Shown: positions 46,752 to 56,640, counted from the first letter of the stretch. The stretch is DNA of 64,000 nt from Kutzneria chonburiensis (GCF_028622115.1 NZ_CP097263.1:5146001-5210000); one strand, 5' to 3'. Numbers and translations: made by a program. Notes: generated by a model not told the origin, from the sequence alone.

Positions 46752-48605
46752 ATGGCGATTCACCCCGTGGTTGCCCAGGTCACCGCGCGGATCGCGACCA
46801 GAAGTGAGCACACCCGCGCCGAGTACTTACGCCGGATGCGGGCCGCCGCCGGTGATCGGCCGGCCCGCGCCGGCATGGCGTGCAGCAACCTCGCGCACGG
46901 CTTCGCCGCCTGTGCCGGCGAGGACCGGCTGGCGGTCAAGGGGCTGACCAAGCCCGGCGTCGCGATCATCTCCTCGTACAACGACCTGCTGTCGGCCCAC
47001 CAGCCGCTGCACGAGTACCCGGCGTGGCTCAAGGACTCGGTGCGCGAGGCCGGCGGGGTCGCCCAGTTCGCCGGCGGCGTGCCCGCCATGTGCGACGGCA
47101 TCACCCAGGGCCAGCCGGGTATGGAGCTGTCCCTGTTCAGCCGCGAGGTCATCGCCATGGCCACCGGCATCGCGCTGTCGCACGAGATGTTCGACGCGGC
47201 GCTGCTGCTCGGCGTGTGCGACAAGATCGTGCCCGGTCTGCTGATCGGCGCGTTGGCCTTCGGTCACCTGCCGGCCGTGCTGGTGCCGGCCGGTCCGATG
47301 TCCTCGGGGCTGGCCAACAAGGAGAAGGCCCGGATCCGGCAGCTCTACGCCGAGGGCAAGGCCACCCGCGAGGAGCTGCTGGAGGCCGAGTCAGCCTCCT
47401 ACCACGGGCCCGGCACCTGCACCTTCTACGGCACGGCCAACTCCAACCAGATGGTCGTCGAGGTGATGGGCCTGCACCTGCCGGGCGCGTCCTTCGTGCC
47501 GCCGAACACGCCGCTGCGCAAGGCGCTGACCGAGGAGGCCGGCCGCCGCGCGGTCTCGTTGGCCCGGTCGGTGTCGCTGGCCGAGATCGTGGACGTGAAG
47601 GCCGTGGTCAACGGAGTCGTAGCACTGCTAGCTACCGGTGGGTCGACCAACCTGACGCTGCACCTGCCGGCGATCGCCGCCGCCGCCGGCATCCAGCTGG
47701 CTTGGGACGACTTCGCCGAGCTGTCGGCGGTCGTGCCGCTGCTGGCCCGCGTGTACCCGAACGGCAGCGCCGACATCAACCACTTCCAGGCCGCCGGCGG
47801 GGTGCCGTTCCTCGTCGGCCAGCTGCTCGACGCCGGGCTGCTGCACGCCGACGTGCAGACCGTGGCCGGGCCGGGGCTGGACCGGTACCGGCAGGAGCCG
47901 TTCCTTTCCGGCGATTCCGTGGTCTGGCGGGACGGACCTCGTGAGTCGCTGGACCTGGCTGTGTTGCGGCCCTGTGGCGACCCGTTCTCATCCGACGGCG
48001 GGCTGCGCATGCTGGCCGGCAACCTCGGGCGGGCCGTGATCAAGGTGTCGGCGGTGGCGACTGAACACCGCGTCGTGCAGGCGCCGGCGCGGGTGTTCAC
48101 CACGCAGGAGGCCTTCGCCGCGGCGTTCAAGGCCGGCGAGCTCGACCGTGACGTCGTGGTGGTCGTGCGCAACCAGGGGCCGCAGGCCAACGGCATGCCG
48201 GAGCTGCACAAGCTGACCCCGGCGCTGGGCGTGCTGATGGACCGTGGGCACCGGGTCGCGCTGGTCACCGACGGCCGTATGTCCGGCGCGTCCGGCAAGA
48301 TCCCCGCCGCCATCCAGCTGACGCCGGAGGCCGCGACCGGTGGGCCACTGGCCCGGGTCCGTGACGGGGACATCATCCGATTGGACGCCAACCGTGGCAG
48401 CATCGAGGTGTTCGTCGACGAGGCCGAGCTGATGGGACGGCGGCTGGTGGACGGGCCGCCGGCCGAGCAGGAGTGGATGGGCACCGGGCGTGAGCTGTTC
48501 GCGCCGCTGCGCCGGGCCATCGGGCCCGCCGACGAGGGCGCGAGCGTGTTCGGCAGCATGCTGACCCCGGAGAAGTTCGCCGTCCCCGTGACCACCTGGA
48601 AGTGA
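46752..48605 (+). CDS. edd: 6-phosphogluconate dehydratase
   Basis: 617 residues, IlvD/Edd family. It converts 6-phosphogluconate to 2-keto-3-deoxy-6-phosphogluconate (KDPG), the first committed step of the Entner-Doudoroff pathway. Fe-S ligand motifs are seen in [11 protein letters not shown] and GVCDKIVPG, with [16 protein letters not shown] and [16 protein letters not shown] codon occurs early (46827-46829, codon 26). A degenerate palindrome (GTAGCACTGCTAG, 47619-47631) encodes Val-Ala-Leu-Leu. eda overlaps the stop. Confidence 0.95.
   Translation: MAIHPVVAQVTARIATRSEHTRAEYLRRMRAAAGDRPARAGMACSNLAHGFAACAGEDRLAVKGLTKPGVAIISSYNDLLSAHQPLHEYPAWLKDSVREAGGVAQFAGGVPAMCDGITQGQPGMELSLFSREVIAMATGIALSHEMFDAALLLGVCDKIVPGLLIGALAFGHLPAVLVPAGPMSSGLANKEKARIRQLYAEGKATREELLEAESASYHGPGTCTFYGTANSNQMVVEVMGLHLPGASFVPPNTPLRKALTEEAGRRAVSLARSVSLAEIVDVKAVVNGVVALLATGGSTNLTLHLPAIAAAAGIQLAWDDFAELSAVVPLLARVYPNGSADINHFQAAGGVPFLVGQLLDAGLLHADVQTVAGPGLDRYRQEPFLSGDSVVWRDGPRESLDLAVLRPCGDPFSSDGGLRMLAGNLGRAVIKVSAVATEHRVVQAPARVFTTQEAFAAAFKAGELDRDVVVVVRNQGPQANGMPELHKLTPALGVLMDRGHRVALVTDGRMSGASGKIPAAIQLTPEAATGGPLARVRDGDIIRLDANRGSIEVFVDEAELMGRRLVDGPPAEQEWMGTGRELFAPLRRAIGPADEGASVFGSMLTPEKFAVPVTTWK
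47619..47631. repeat. Degenerate CTAG palindrome in edd
   Basis: GTAGCACTGCTAG, one base away from the 13-bp consensus (first base). Codon-aligned in the same phase as the perfect copies. Confidence 0.6.
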
Positions 48606-49234
48606 GGATCATGACTACCCCGGCCGAGCTGCTGGAACTGTCCCCCGTGATGCCCGTCGTCGTGCTGGACGACGTCGCGCACGCCGTCCCCGTGGCGGAG
48701 GCGCTGCTGCGCGGCGGGATCCGGGTCATCGAGGTGACGCTGCGGACCCCGGCCGCGCTGGCGTCCATCGAGCGCATCGCGACCGCGGTGCCGGAGTTGG
48801 TGGTCGGGGCCGGCACCGTCACCGCGCCGGAGCACGCCAAGCAGGCGGTGGATGCCGGTTCGCGGTTCATCGTCACGCCCGGTTCGACCGACGCGCTGCT
48901 GGACGCCGTCGCCGCCACCGGGCTGCCTTTCCTGCCCGGCGTGAGCACCGTCGGCGAGGCGATGCGGGCGGCGGAGCGGGGCTGCTCCGTGCTGAAGTTC
49001 TTCCCCGCCGAGGCCGCCGGTGGGGCCGCGTACCTGAAGTCGATCTACGGTCCGCTGCCCGGGCTTCGCTTCTGCCCCACCGGTGGGATCACGGTGTCAT
49101 CGGCTGCGGACTATCTGGCGCTGCCCAACGTCGGCTGTGTCGGCGGTTCCTGGTTGACGCCCAAGGACGTCCTCGCCGCCGGCGACTGGCAGCGTGTGGA
49201 GGAGTTGGCCGCCGCCACAACCACCCTCCGCTAA
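48602..49234 (+). CDS. eda: KDPG (2-keto-3-deoxy-6-phosphogluconate) aldolase
   Basis: 210 residues. Cleaves KDPG to pyruvate and glyceraldehyde-3-phosphate, completing the ED pathway begun by Edd. Catalytic features: Glu in [17 protein letters not shown], and Schiff-base Lys in VLKFFPAE. The GTG at 48602 overlaps the edd stop (GTGA); an ATG at 48611 is a plausible alternative. The TAA is followed after 2 nt by the second double-hairpin element. Confidence 0.95.
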   Translation: MRIMTTPAELLELSPVMPVVVLDDVAHAVPVAEALLRGGIRVIEVTLRTPAALASIERIATAVPELVVGAGTVTAPEHAKQAVDAGSRFIVTPGSTDALLDAVAATGLPFLPGVSTVGEAMRAAERGCSVLKFFPAEAAGGAAYLKSIYGPLPGLRFCPTGGITVSSAADYLALPNVGCVGGSWLTPKDVLAAGDWQRVEELAAATTTLR

Positions 49235-49236
49235 AC

Positions 49237-49316
49237 CCCCGCGAGTCCCGCTCAGCGTCACACCGAAATGCATGAATCTGTTTCACGCATTCGGTGTGAC
49301 TGTGGGCGGGACTCGC
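49237..49316. repeat. Double-hairpin repeat element, copy B
   Basis: 80 nt. The outer arms are CCCCGCGAGTCCCGC and GCGGGACTCGC (49306-49316, the last four bases not paired here). The inner arms GTCACACCGAAATGC (49257-49271) and GCATTCGGTGTGAC (49287-49300) are identical to copy A. The loop differs by an inserted base and one substitution, and the left connector differs at one base. Position relative to the stop codon is nearly the same (2 nt after TAA). Confidence 0.92.
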
Positions 49317-49400
49317 CGATGGTGTAATCGGTTGCACCGCACGTGAGCCTCACTCGCCGTAGGGTCTTGGGCACCGGCGGTTGACTCGGCTGCAACCTTA

Positions 49401-49414
49401 TGAAAACGTTTGTG
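49401..49414. promoter_or_regulatory. LacI-type operator candidate
   Basis: TGAAAACGTTTGTG, with the AAACGTTT core and CG centre of LacI/CcpA-like sites, 37 nt before the start of the sugar dehydrogenase gene. The outer right half deviates from consensus. Confidence 0.45.
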
Positions 49415-49451
49415 GCCCGCCGCCGCGATACCGAACCAGTGGGAGGTATCC

Positions 49452-51116
49452 GTGGCACCACGCACACGGCGGTCGCTGGCCGTGGCCGGCGCCCTGCTCG
49501 TCGGACTTGCTCTGAGCGCCGTGCCGGCGCTCGCGTCGCCCCAGAGCGTCGCGGCCGTGCCGGCGCCGCCGAAGAACCTCAAGGCCGCCAACATCACCGA
49601 GACCACGGTCGACCTGTCCTGGAGCGCGTCCAGCAGCGACGTCGGCCTGGCGGCGTACGACATCTACCACGACGGTCAGCTGACCAAGTCGGTCGACGGC
49701 AAGACGCTCAAGGCCACCATCACCGGCCTGACCCAGAACACCACGTACGGCTTCTACCTCAACGCCCGTGACACCAAGGGCGGCGTTTCCCAGGCCAGCA
49801 ACACGGTCCAGGTGACGACCAAGAAGTCCAGCGACAACACGCCGCCGAGCGCGCCGACCGGACTGAAGGTATCCGGGGTCACGGCCAACTCAATCTCGTT
49901 GGCGTGGAACAAGTCCACCGACAACGTCGGCGTCACCGGCTACACCGTTCTTGAGGGATCCTCACAGGTCGGATTGGCCACCACGAACTCGTTCACCGTG
50001 CAGGGCCTCGCGCCCAGCTCCTCGCACACCTACACCGTCACCGCGCGCGACGCCGCCGGCAACGTGTCCAAGCCCAGCGCAAGCGTCACCGGCAAGACCT
50101 CGGGCGGCGGTGGTGGCAGCGGCACCACACCCGGCCAGGTGACCAAGGTCGCCGACGACAAGGACGTGCCCTGGGGCCTGGTGACGCTGCCGGACGGCAC
50201 GATCCTGTTCAACGAGCGGGACACGCACAACCTCGTGCACCTGGATCCCAAGACCGGCACCAAAACCACCGCCGGCACCGTTCCGGGCGTGTCCGGCACC
50301 AACGGCGAGGGCGGTCTGCTCGGCCTGGAGATCTCGCCGACGTTCAAGTCCGACAACTGGATCTACATCTACTTCACCACGTCGTCGGACAACCGGATCG
50401 CCCGCTTCAAGTACACGGGCGGCAAGCTCGACACCGGCAGCCAGCAGGTGCTGCTGAAGGGCATTCTGCGCAACCAGTTCCACAACGGCGGCCGGCTGCG
50501 CTTCGGCCCCGACGGCAAGCTGTATGCCGGCGTCGGTGACGGCGAGAACGGCGACAACGCGCAGAACCTCAATTCCCTCAACGGAAAGATCCTGCGCCTC
50601 AACCCCGACGGCAGCGTGCCGGCCGACAACCCGTTCTCCGGCAAGTACGTCTGGAGCTACGGCCACCGCAACGTCGAGGGCCTTGCCTTCGACTCGCAGG
50701 GCCGCCTGTGGGAGGCCGAGCTCGGCAACTCGATCATGGACGAGCTGAACCTGGTCCAGAAGGGCGGCAACTACGGTTGGCCCTCGTGCGAGGGCACCTC
50801 CGGCAGCGGTTGCGGCAACTCGAAGTTCATCAAGCCCATCCAGACCTGGCCGGTGTCCAACGCCTCCCCCAGCGGCCTGGCCATCGTGCACGACGTGTTG
50901 TTCATGGCCGCCCTGCGCGGGCAGCGGTTGTACCGCATGGAGATCACCGGCAACACCACCAGCAAGCCGGCGGCCTACTTCAACGGCACCTACGGCCGGC
51001 TCCGCACCGTCGAGCCCGCGCCGGACGGCGGCCTGTGGCTGACCAACTCCAGCGGTGACAAGGACAGCACCGGCAACAACAGCAACGACGCGATCTTCCA
51101 CGTGCAGCTGAACTAG
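49452..51116 (+). CDS. Secreted PQQ-type sugar dehydrogenase with two fibronectin III domains
   Basis: 554 residues. Sec signal peptide (residues ~1-28, ALA cleavage region), two FN3 domains (residues ~37-115 and ~120-210; NLKAANITETTVDLSW, GLKVSGVTANSISLAW), a Gly/Ser linker, then a six-bladed beta-propeller of the glucose/sorbosone dehydrogenase family (PWGLVTLPDGTILFNERD, QFHNGGRLRFGPDGKLY, YGHRNVEGLAFDSQGRLWEAELG in part). It probably oxidises sugars outside the cell and may bind polysaccharide through FN3. GTG at 49452 after GGGAGG. Confidence 0.9.
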   Translation: MAPRTRRSLAVAGALLVGLALSAVPALASPQSVAAVPAPPKNLKAANITETTVDLSWSASSSDVGLAAYDIYHDGQLTKSVDGKTLKATITGLTQNTTYGFYLNARDTKGGVSQASNTVQVTTKKSSDNTPPSAPTGLKVSGVTANSISLAWNKSTDNVGVTGYTVLEGSSQVGLATTNSFTVQGLAPSSSHTYTVTARDAAGNVSKPSASVTGKTSGGGGGSGTTPGQVTKVADDKDVPWGLVTLPDGTILFNERDTHNLVHLDPKTGTKTTAGTVPGVSGTNGEGGLLGLEISPTFKSDNWIYIYFTTSSDNRIARFKYTGGKLDTGSQQVLLKGILRNQFHNGGRLRFGPDGKLYAGVGDGENGDNAQNLNSLNGKILRLNPDGSVPADNPFSGKYVWSYGHRNVEGLAFDSQGRLWEAELGNSIMDELNLVQKGGNYGWPSCEGTSGSGCGNSKFIKPIQTWPVSNASPSGLAIVHDVLFMAALRGQRLYRMEITGNTTSKPAAYFNGTYGRLRTVEPAPDGGLWLTNSSGDKDSTGNNSNDAIFHVQLN

Positions 51117-51132
51117 CCGCACGCGGACGGCG

Positions 51133-51168
51133 GAAACGGGGCCTCCCGGGCGGGTGGGGCCCCGTTTC
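51133..51168. terminator. Terminator after the sugar dehydrogenase
   Basis: GAAACGGGGCC / GGCCCCGTTTC, 11-bp stem, 14-nt loop. Confidence 0.85.
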
Positions 51169-51318
51169 TCGTGCCCTGCTTCACACTTCGCCCTCTCTTT
51201 AGCCCGAAAGGCGGTTTATCGGCGGAAAATCGAGCAATCCCCTTGTTGGAGCAGCGAATCCCTTTCGTTCCACATGGTAGGTTCGCTGGCCGTCCGGACC
51301 AGACCTGGGGAGACACAC

Positions 51319-53277
51319 GTGGACGCACCGGCACTGATCGATGCTCAACTCACCATGACCGCCTTCACCCAGTTAGCCGGCCGGCTCGGCGGCTATCCCT
51401 TCGTGAAGGTGGTCGTCGACCGGCCGGGCGGGCACATCCACTTCATCAACGACGCGCGGTATTCCTTCCACGCCGACTACATCGCGGCGGAGATACTCGG
51501 CATCGGCAAGGCCGAACTCGAGGCCGGTATCGATGACTTCAATCACAGCATCTACCACGCGGAGGATCGGCGTTTCTATCTCGGCATCCTCGCCATGCAC
51601 ACCTCCGACGACCGGCGCATGCTCTCACTGGAGACGGTCGAGGTGGACACCATGTCCGGGCCGATGCTGGCCTACTTCTACCTGACCGTGCGGGCCGCGG
51701 TCGACCCGGCGCTGCCGATGCTGGTGAAGCCGGCCAACCACAGCCAGGAACAGCTGCTGGCCGAGATCCCGGCCGCCGAGGTGCCACGGATCCGCGCGCA
51801 CGAGCTGTTCTCGTCGGCCCGCTTCGTGCCGCTCAATCCCGGTACCGCGCACGGCCGTCTGCGCGCTTTCCGCACCGAGGCCGACTACCGGGCCGCGGCC
51901 GATTCCCTTGAGTGGTACGACATCATCGTCATGCGCCGGGTGCCCGACGATGTGCCGCGACTGGCCGGCATCGTCAACGCGCACCACACCACTCCGTTGT
52001 CCCACACCAATGTGCTGGCCTCGGGCTGGCAGGTGCCCAATGCCGTGCAGCTCGGCATCTTCGACCGTATCGACGCCGAGCAGCTCAACGGCCAGTGGGT
52101 GCGCTACGAGGTCGATCCGGCGGCCGAGGAGATCACCCTGACGCCGACCGGGGAACCGGTCGACGTCACCCGCAAGCCGGCCTGGTACGCGCAGCGGATC
52201 GTGTTGGAGGAGCCGGAATCCCAGACCTCGCCGATCACCAGCCTCGACCGGCTGCGGCTGCACGACCGGCACCGCTACGGCACCAAGGCGGCCAACCTCG
52301 GCGAGCTGCACCACGTGCTGGCCAACGGATCCGGGCGACTGCTCGGCTTCTACCAGGTGCGCCGGCCGCCGCGCGAGAACCTGTTGCCGTACCTGGCCAA
52401 GCTGTTGGACGTGCCCGTCGATGCCGACCTCAACGACGCCGCCATCCGGCTGCTGCGCGACAACATCGCCGTGCCGCGTGGGATCGCGCTGCCGTTCTCC
52501 GTGCAGCGGAGGTTCCTGGAGTCGTCGCCGCGTGTGCAGCAGGCCATCGGCAAGCTGAAGATGGCGCTGGAGCTTGATGTTCCCGACGTCGACCGGCTTT
52601 GCCTTGAGCTGCAACGACTTATTCGCGGCACCCGGATTCCGGACGACCTGCGCGAGGCCGTCGACAGCGCCCTGGTCTCCGAGCTCGGCGGCGTGCGCAC
52701 CTTCGTCGTGCGCAGCTCGTCCAACGCGGAGGACCTGGCCGGCTTCTCCGCCGCCGGCATCTACGAGTCGATCAACCACGTGACCACCGCCGACCGGATC
52801 TTCGCGTCCATCAAGGAGGTCTGGGCCTCCCTGGTGTCTCCGCGCAGCGTTCGACTGCGGCAGCAGGCCGGCATCTCGTTGGACGACAGCTACATGGGCG
52901 TGATCGTCCAGGAGCAGGTCGACGGCACCGTCGGCGGCGTCATGGTGACGACCAACCCGTTGAACCGCAACGACTTCCGCAATGTGTACGTCAACGTGTC
53001 GGTGAACTCCGTCATCGACGTCGTGTCCGGCACCGCGCTTCCCATCCAGTACCTGTACTCCACCGTCGAGGGCGACGGCCGGACCGTGTCACTCGGCGAC
53101 GCCACCGAGGACCTCGATCTCGCCGCGCGCCAACAACTCCAGCGCCTCGCCATCGCCGGACGGTTGCTACAGGCCCACTTCTCGCCCGACTACACCTTCG
53201 ACTCGCCCGTCGACGTCGAGTGGATCGCCGACGAGAAGCGCATCACCATCGTCCAGCTCCGGCCGTACAGCGCATGA
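51319..53277 (+). CDS. Permuted PEP-synthase-like dikinase (phosphohistidine domain before ATP-grasp)
   Basis: 652 residues. A middle segment with AHHTTPLSHTNVLASGWQVPNA-like sequence (phospho-His in PLSHTNVLA, residues ~230-250) matches the swivelling phosphohistidine domain of PEP synthase/PPDK. The C-terminal ~330 residues are a PPDK_N ATP-grasp domain: KAANLGEL, RGIALPFSV, TFVVRSSSNAEDLAGFSAAG and VEWI..., ending in IVQLRPYS. This order (His domain first, ATP-grasp last) is that of glucan/water dikinases, not of PEP synthase. The N-terminal ~200 residues are unassigned and may bind substrate. A TTA codon occurs at codon 19. The following MFS gene overlaps by ATGA. Confidence 0.85.
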   Translation: MDAPALIDAQLTMTAFTQLAGRLGGYPFVKVVVDRPGGHIHFINDARYSFHADYIAAEILGIGKAELEAGIDDFNHSIYHAEDRRFYLGILAMHTSDDRRMLSLETVEVDTMSGPMLAYFYLTVRAAVDPALPMLVKPANHSQEQLLAEIPAAEVPRIRAHELFSSARFVPLNPGTAHGRLRAFRTEADYRAAADSLEWYDIIVMRRVPDDVPRLAGIVNAHHTTPLSHTNVLASGWQVPNAVQLGIFDRIDAEQLNGQWVRYEVDPAAEEITLTPTGEPVDVTRKPAWYAQRIVLEEPESQTSPITSLDRLRLHDRHRYGTKAANLGELHHVLANGSGRLLGFYQVRRPPRENLLPYLAKLLDVPVDADLNDAAIRLLRDNIAVPRGIALPFSVQRRFLESSPRVQQAIGKLKMALELDVPDVDRLCLELQRLIRGTRIPDDLREAVDSALVSELGGVRTFVVRSSSNAEDLAGFSAAGIYESINHVTTADRIFASIKEVWASLVSPRSVRLRQQAGISLDDSYMGVIVQEQVDGTVGGVMVTTNPLNRNDFRNVYVNVSVNSVIDVVSGTALPIQYLYSTVEGDGRTVSLGDATEDLDLAARQQLQRLAIAGRLLQAHFSPDYTFDSPVDVEWIADEKRITIVQLRPYSA

Positions 53278-54515
53278 ACCCCGCCGTCCGTCGTGCGGTG
53301 TGGCTCAGCTACACCTTCCAGTTCTTCTTCGGCCTGCTGCTCTGGTTGCCCGTGTTCTACGAGTACCAGCGGCAGATCGGCCTGTCCGACACGCAGATCT
53401 TCGGTATCCAGAGCATCTACTACATCGCCTTCTGCCTGCTCGAGATCCCCACCGGCATGGTCGCCGACCGCTTCGACTACCGCCACTGCCTGGTCGCCGG
53501 CGGCGTGGTGTTGATCGCCGCCAACCTCACCCCCGTGTTCTTGGTCTCCTACACCGGTTTCCTCGTCCACTTCCTGCTCATCGCCCTCGCCCGCTCATTG
53601 GTCTCCGGCGCCGCCAGCGCCTACCTGTACGAGTACATGCACTCCGCCGGCGCCGGCGAGGCCTATCCCCAGGCCGAGGGTTACGGCCGTTCGTACAGCC
53701 TCATCGGCAAGGTCGTCTGTTGGCCCGTGGTTGGCCTGTTGATGCAGTGGAACATGCCTTCCCCGTACTGGCTCAGCGCCATCAACGCCGCCATAGCCGT
53801 ACTGGCCGCGGTCATCCTCCCCGCCATCCCCCGCCGCCTCCCCGTTTCAGCCGGCCCCACCACTTCCAGCCATTCAAGCCGCCCTGAACGCCCGCCCATC
53901 TCCGTCGCCCTTCGGGGTTCTTTCGCCCAGATGCGCGGCTCTCGGCTGCTCGTGCTGCTCATGGTCCAGGGCGTCGCGATCTTCACTCTGGCCCGGATCT
54001 GTTCGGTCAACCTGTTCCAGCCCATCTTGGACAGCAAGAACACTCCCGTTGTCCTCTACGGCGTGGTGATGGCCCTCATGACCGTCTTCGAGGCCCTCGG
54101 CGCCGCCCGGCCCAATTGGCTGCGCCGGCACATCAGCGACGTTCGTTCCGTCTTCTTCCTCACCCTCGCCATGGCCGTCACCCTCGCCCTGGCCGGTCTG
54201 CTGGGCATCGTCGGCTCCGTCATCGCCCTCTGCGTCTTCTCCTTGGCCTGTGGGCTCTCCTTCCCCATCCAGCGGGCCCTGCTCAACGCCGCCATCACCG
54301 ATTCCCGTTACCGCGCAACCCTTCTCTCCATCGAGTCCATCATCGACCGCGCCGTCTGTGCCTTGGTCGCCTTGGCCCTCGGCTCCTACCTCCAGTCCGG
54401 CGCCTTGACCGACTTCCTCGTCCAGACCGCCATCGTCACGTGCGTCGTCATGGTCGTCATCGCCCTCCTTATCCGCCTCACCCGCCGCCAGGCATCAGTC
54501 ACCCCCTCGACCTGA
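53274..54515 (+). CDS. MFS transporter coupled to the dikinase
   Basis: 413 residues, 12 predicted membrane helices. LEIPTGMVADRFDYRHCLVAGG after helix 2 is the MFS A-motif region (G...DR.. .R). A hydrophilic central loop (SAGPTTSSHSSRPERPP) separates the halves. The ATG overlaps the dikinase stop, so the two act together, most simply as export or import of the dikinase substrate or product. Codon composition is C-rich like the neighbours. Confidence 0.9.
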   Translation: MNPAVRRAVWLSYTFQFFFGLLLWLPVFYEYQRQIGLSDTQIFGIQSIYYIAFCLLEIPTGMVADRFDYRHCLVAGGVVLIAANLTPVFLVSYTGFLVHFLLIALARSLVSGAASAYLYEYMHSAGAGEAYPQAEGYGRSYSLIGKVVCWPVVGLLMQWNMPSPYWLSAINAAIAVLAAVILPAIPRRLPVSAGPTTSSHSSRPERPPISVALRGSFAQMRGSRLLVLLMVQGVAIFTLARICSVNLFQPILDSKNTPVVLYGVVMALMTVFEALGAARPNWLRRHISDVRSVFFLTLAMAVTLALAGLLGIVGSVIALCVFSLACGLSFPIQRALLNAAITDSRYRATLLSIESIIDRAVCALVALALGSYLQSGALTDFLVQTAIVTCVVMVVIALLIRLTRRQASVTPST

Positions 54516-54632
54516 TCCACCTCGCAACACCCGGCGGACACAATCACCGTGACCCGGTCAACACCCCGCAGCGCCAGGCCGTGACCTGATCAAACCTCCG
54601 CGGCGCCGGGCGGATGCAGCTACCTTGGGCTG

Positions 54633-55943
54633 ATGTTCCGCTCGGTGCTGGCGGTCGCGGACTTCCGCTGGCTGTGGGCCGGCGAGGCGCTGTCGCAGGC
54701 CGGCGACCAGCTGGCCCGGGTCGCCCTCGCCGTACTCGTGTTCCAGCGGACCTCCTCCCCCGCACTCACAGCCCTGTCCTACGCCCTCACCTTCGTGCCC
54801 ACGCTCATCGGCGGAGCCCTCCTCGGCTGGATCGCCGACCGCGTCGCCCGGCGCACCGTGATGGTCGTCTGCGACCTCTCCCGAGCCCTCCTCGTCGCCA
54901 CGATGGCCGTGCCCGGCATGCCCCTGCCCGTCCTCTACCTCCTGCTCGTCGCCGTCACCCTCCTCGGCGGTCCCTTCCGCGCCGCCCAACAGGCCCTGCT
55001 CCCCGACCTCCTGTCCGGCGAGCTCTACGTCTCCGCCCTGGCCCTACGCGGCATGACCATCCAGTCCGCCCAGCTAGCCGGCTTCGCCTGCGGCGGCGTC
55101 CTCGTCGCGGCCCTGACCCCGTACTGGGCCCTGGTGGTCGACGCCGCCACGTTCCTCGCTTCGGCCCTCCTGGTCCGTACGGGCGTCCGCCACCCCGCCG
55201 CCATCTCGCCACCCACGTCCTGGGCCTCACCCACCGGTGCCCAGTCCTCGCCCACGGCACCATCCCCCGGTGCCCAGCACGCTCGCGGCGACTCCCGCTC
55301 CGCACGCACTCGGTCGCTTCCGGTTTCCCGCCGGGCCGCGGGTGGATCGGTGCGGGCGGGCGTCCGGGTGGTGTTCGGCGATCCGGCGGTGCGGGCACTG
55401 GCGGTGCTGAGCTGGCTGGCGGGCTTCTACGTGGTGCCGGAAGGGCTGGCCGCGCCCTACGCGGCGGCGATCGGGACTGGGACGGTGGGGGTGGGTCTGC
55501 TGATGGCGGCGGACCCGGCGGGGTCGGTGATCGGGGCGTTTGTGCTGGCGCGGTGGATCCCGGAACGCCTTCGACCACGGCTGCTCGGATTGCTAGCGGT
55601 GCTAGCCGGCCTGCCGCTGCTAGCTTGCGCGGTCCAACCAGGCCTGGCTGTTTCGCTAGCAGCGCTAGCGCTGTCGGGGGCGCTGGCGCAGGCCTATCAG
55701 ACCCAGGACACGGCTTCCCTGGCCCGCGCGGTGCCGAGCGCGGGTCGGGCGCAGGTGATGGGCATCGTCGTCAGCGGACTCGTGACGGTGCAAGGCATCG
55801 GCGTCATGGTTGCCGGCCTGCTGGCCGACCTGATCGGCACACCGCTGACCATCGGCCTGGCCGGACTCACCGGCATGGCGGTAGGGGTGCCGGCTGCCCT
55901 GTCCTGGCACCGCGCCACTCGCCGATCAACGCCTAACGCCTGA
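54633..55943 (+). CDS. MFS transporter
   Basis: 436 residues, 12 helices, DHA3-type with the start MFRSVLAVADFRWLWAGEALSQ and A-motif GWIADRVARRTVMV. The cytoplasmic loop between helices 6 and 7 is enlarged by ~45 residues of Ser/Pro/Ala/Arg-rich sequence (TSWASPTGAQSSPTAPSPGA and on). Two perfect CTAG palindromes lie in the C-terminal half (55593, 55656). Likely exporter; substrate unknown. Confidence 0.88.
   Translation: MFRSVLAVADFRWLWAGEALSQAGDQLARVALAVLVFQRTSSPALTALSYALTFVPTLIGGALLGWIADRVARRTVMVVCDLSRALLVATMAVPGMPLPVLYLLLVAVTLLGGPFRAAQQALLPDLLSGELYVSALALRGMTIQSAQLAGFACGGVLVAALTPYWALVVDAATFLASALLVRTGVRHPAAISPPTSWASPTGAQSSPTAPSPGAQHARGDSRSARTRSLPVSRRAAGGSVRAGVRVVFGDPAVRALAVLSWLAGFYVVPEGLAAPYAAAIGTGTVGVGLLMAADPAGSVIGAFVLARWIPERLRPRLLGLLAVLAGLPLLACAVQPGLAVSLAALALSGALAQAYQTQDTASLARAVPSAGRAQVMGIVVSGLVTVQGIGVMVAGLLADLIGTPLTIGLAGLTGMAVGVPAALSWHRATRRSTPNA
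55593..55605. repeat. CTAGCNNNGCTAG palindrome, copy (coding)
   Basis: CTAGCGGTGCTAG. Encodes Leu-Ala-Val-Leu, codon-aligned, in the MFS transporter. Confidence 0.9.
55656..55668. repeat. CTAGCNNNGCTAG palindrome, copy (coding)
   Basis: CTAGCAGCGCTAG. Encodes Leu-Ala-Ala-Leu, 63 nt after the previous copy and in the same phase. A single CTAGC (55620) lies between them. Confidence 0.9.
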
Positions 55944-55983
55944 AGCGAGCCCCTGATCCGTAAGCGCTCACCGATGCCCGCCG

Positions 55984-56640
55984 TTATCCGTCGATCAGTG
56001 CCAGGGCTTCGGGAATGGAGTCGGTGATGGGCACGCCGGCGGACTCCAGCCGCGAACGCGGCATCATGCCGGTCGTCACCAGCACGCACTGGGCACCGAC
56101 CTGGGCCGCGGCTTCGGCGTCGTCGACGACATCGCCGATCAGGATGACCTCGGCGGGGTCGAGGTCCTGGGCCTTGAGGTGCTCGACGAGATGGGTGGCC
56201 TTGGAGCCGCCCATGTTGTAGCCGCGCAGTCCGTCGACCCGGTTGAACAGGTCGGTCAGGCTCATTTTTCCGATCAGCGGCACGAGCTCGTCATGGAACC
56301 ACATGGACAGCAGCGACTGGGTCCGGCCGGCATCACGCCACTGGTGCAGCAGGTCGGGCACACCGGTCGCCAAGCCGCACGTGTCCAGCTCCAGGCGGTA
56401 GGCGGTGTGGTAGTGCTGGTCGATGACATCCCAGTCGGCCGTGGTCAGCGCCTGACCCAACACCTTCTCGTAGCAGGCGAGGATCGGCCGGCTGAACACG
56501 GCGCGCCACTCGTCCAGCGTGACCGCGGCCCGGCCGTACTGTGCGCACACGGAGTTAACGGCTGCCAACACTGCGTGGTTGTCGTTCAGGAGGGTGCCGT
56601 TCCAGTCCCACACCACATGCCGTGCCCGCAGCTTTGTCAC
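55984..56640 (-). CDS. HAD-superfamily phosphatase (phosphoglycolate phosphatase-like)
   Basis: 218 residues. HAD motif I DWNGTLLND (nucleophile Asp ~12 and acid Asp/Asn pair), a helical cap typical of subclass I, motif II within SLLSMW, motif III Lys near GGSKATHL, and motif IV IGDVVDDAEAA. Motif I has DWNGT where most have DxDGT. Substrate unknown; related proteins act on sugar phosphates or phosphoglycolate. Confidence 0.82.
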   Translation of the reverse strand: MTKLRARHVVWDWNGTLLNDNHAVLAAVNSVCAQYGRAAVTLDEWRAVFSRPILACYEKVLGQALTTADWDVIDQHYHTAYRLELDTCGLATGVPDLLHQWRDAGRTQSLLSMWFHDELVPLIGKMSLTDLFNRVDGLRGYNMGGSKATHLVEHLKAQDLDPAEVILIGDVVDDAEAAAQVGAQCVLVTTGMMPRSRLESAGVPITDSIPEALALIDG

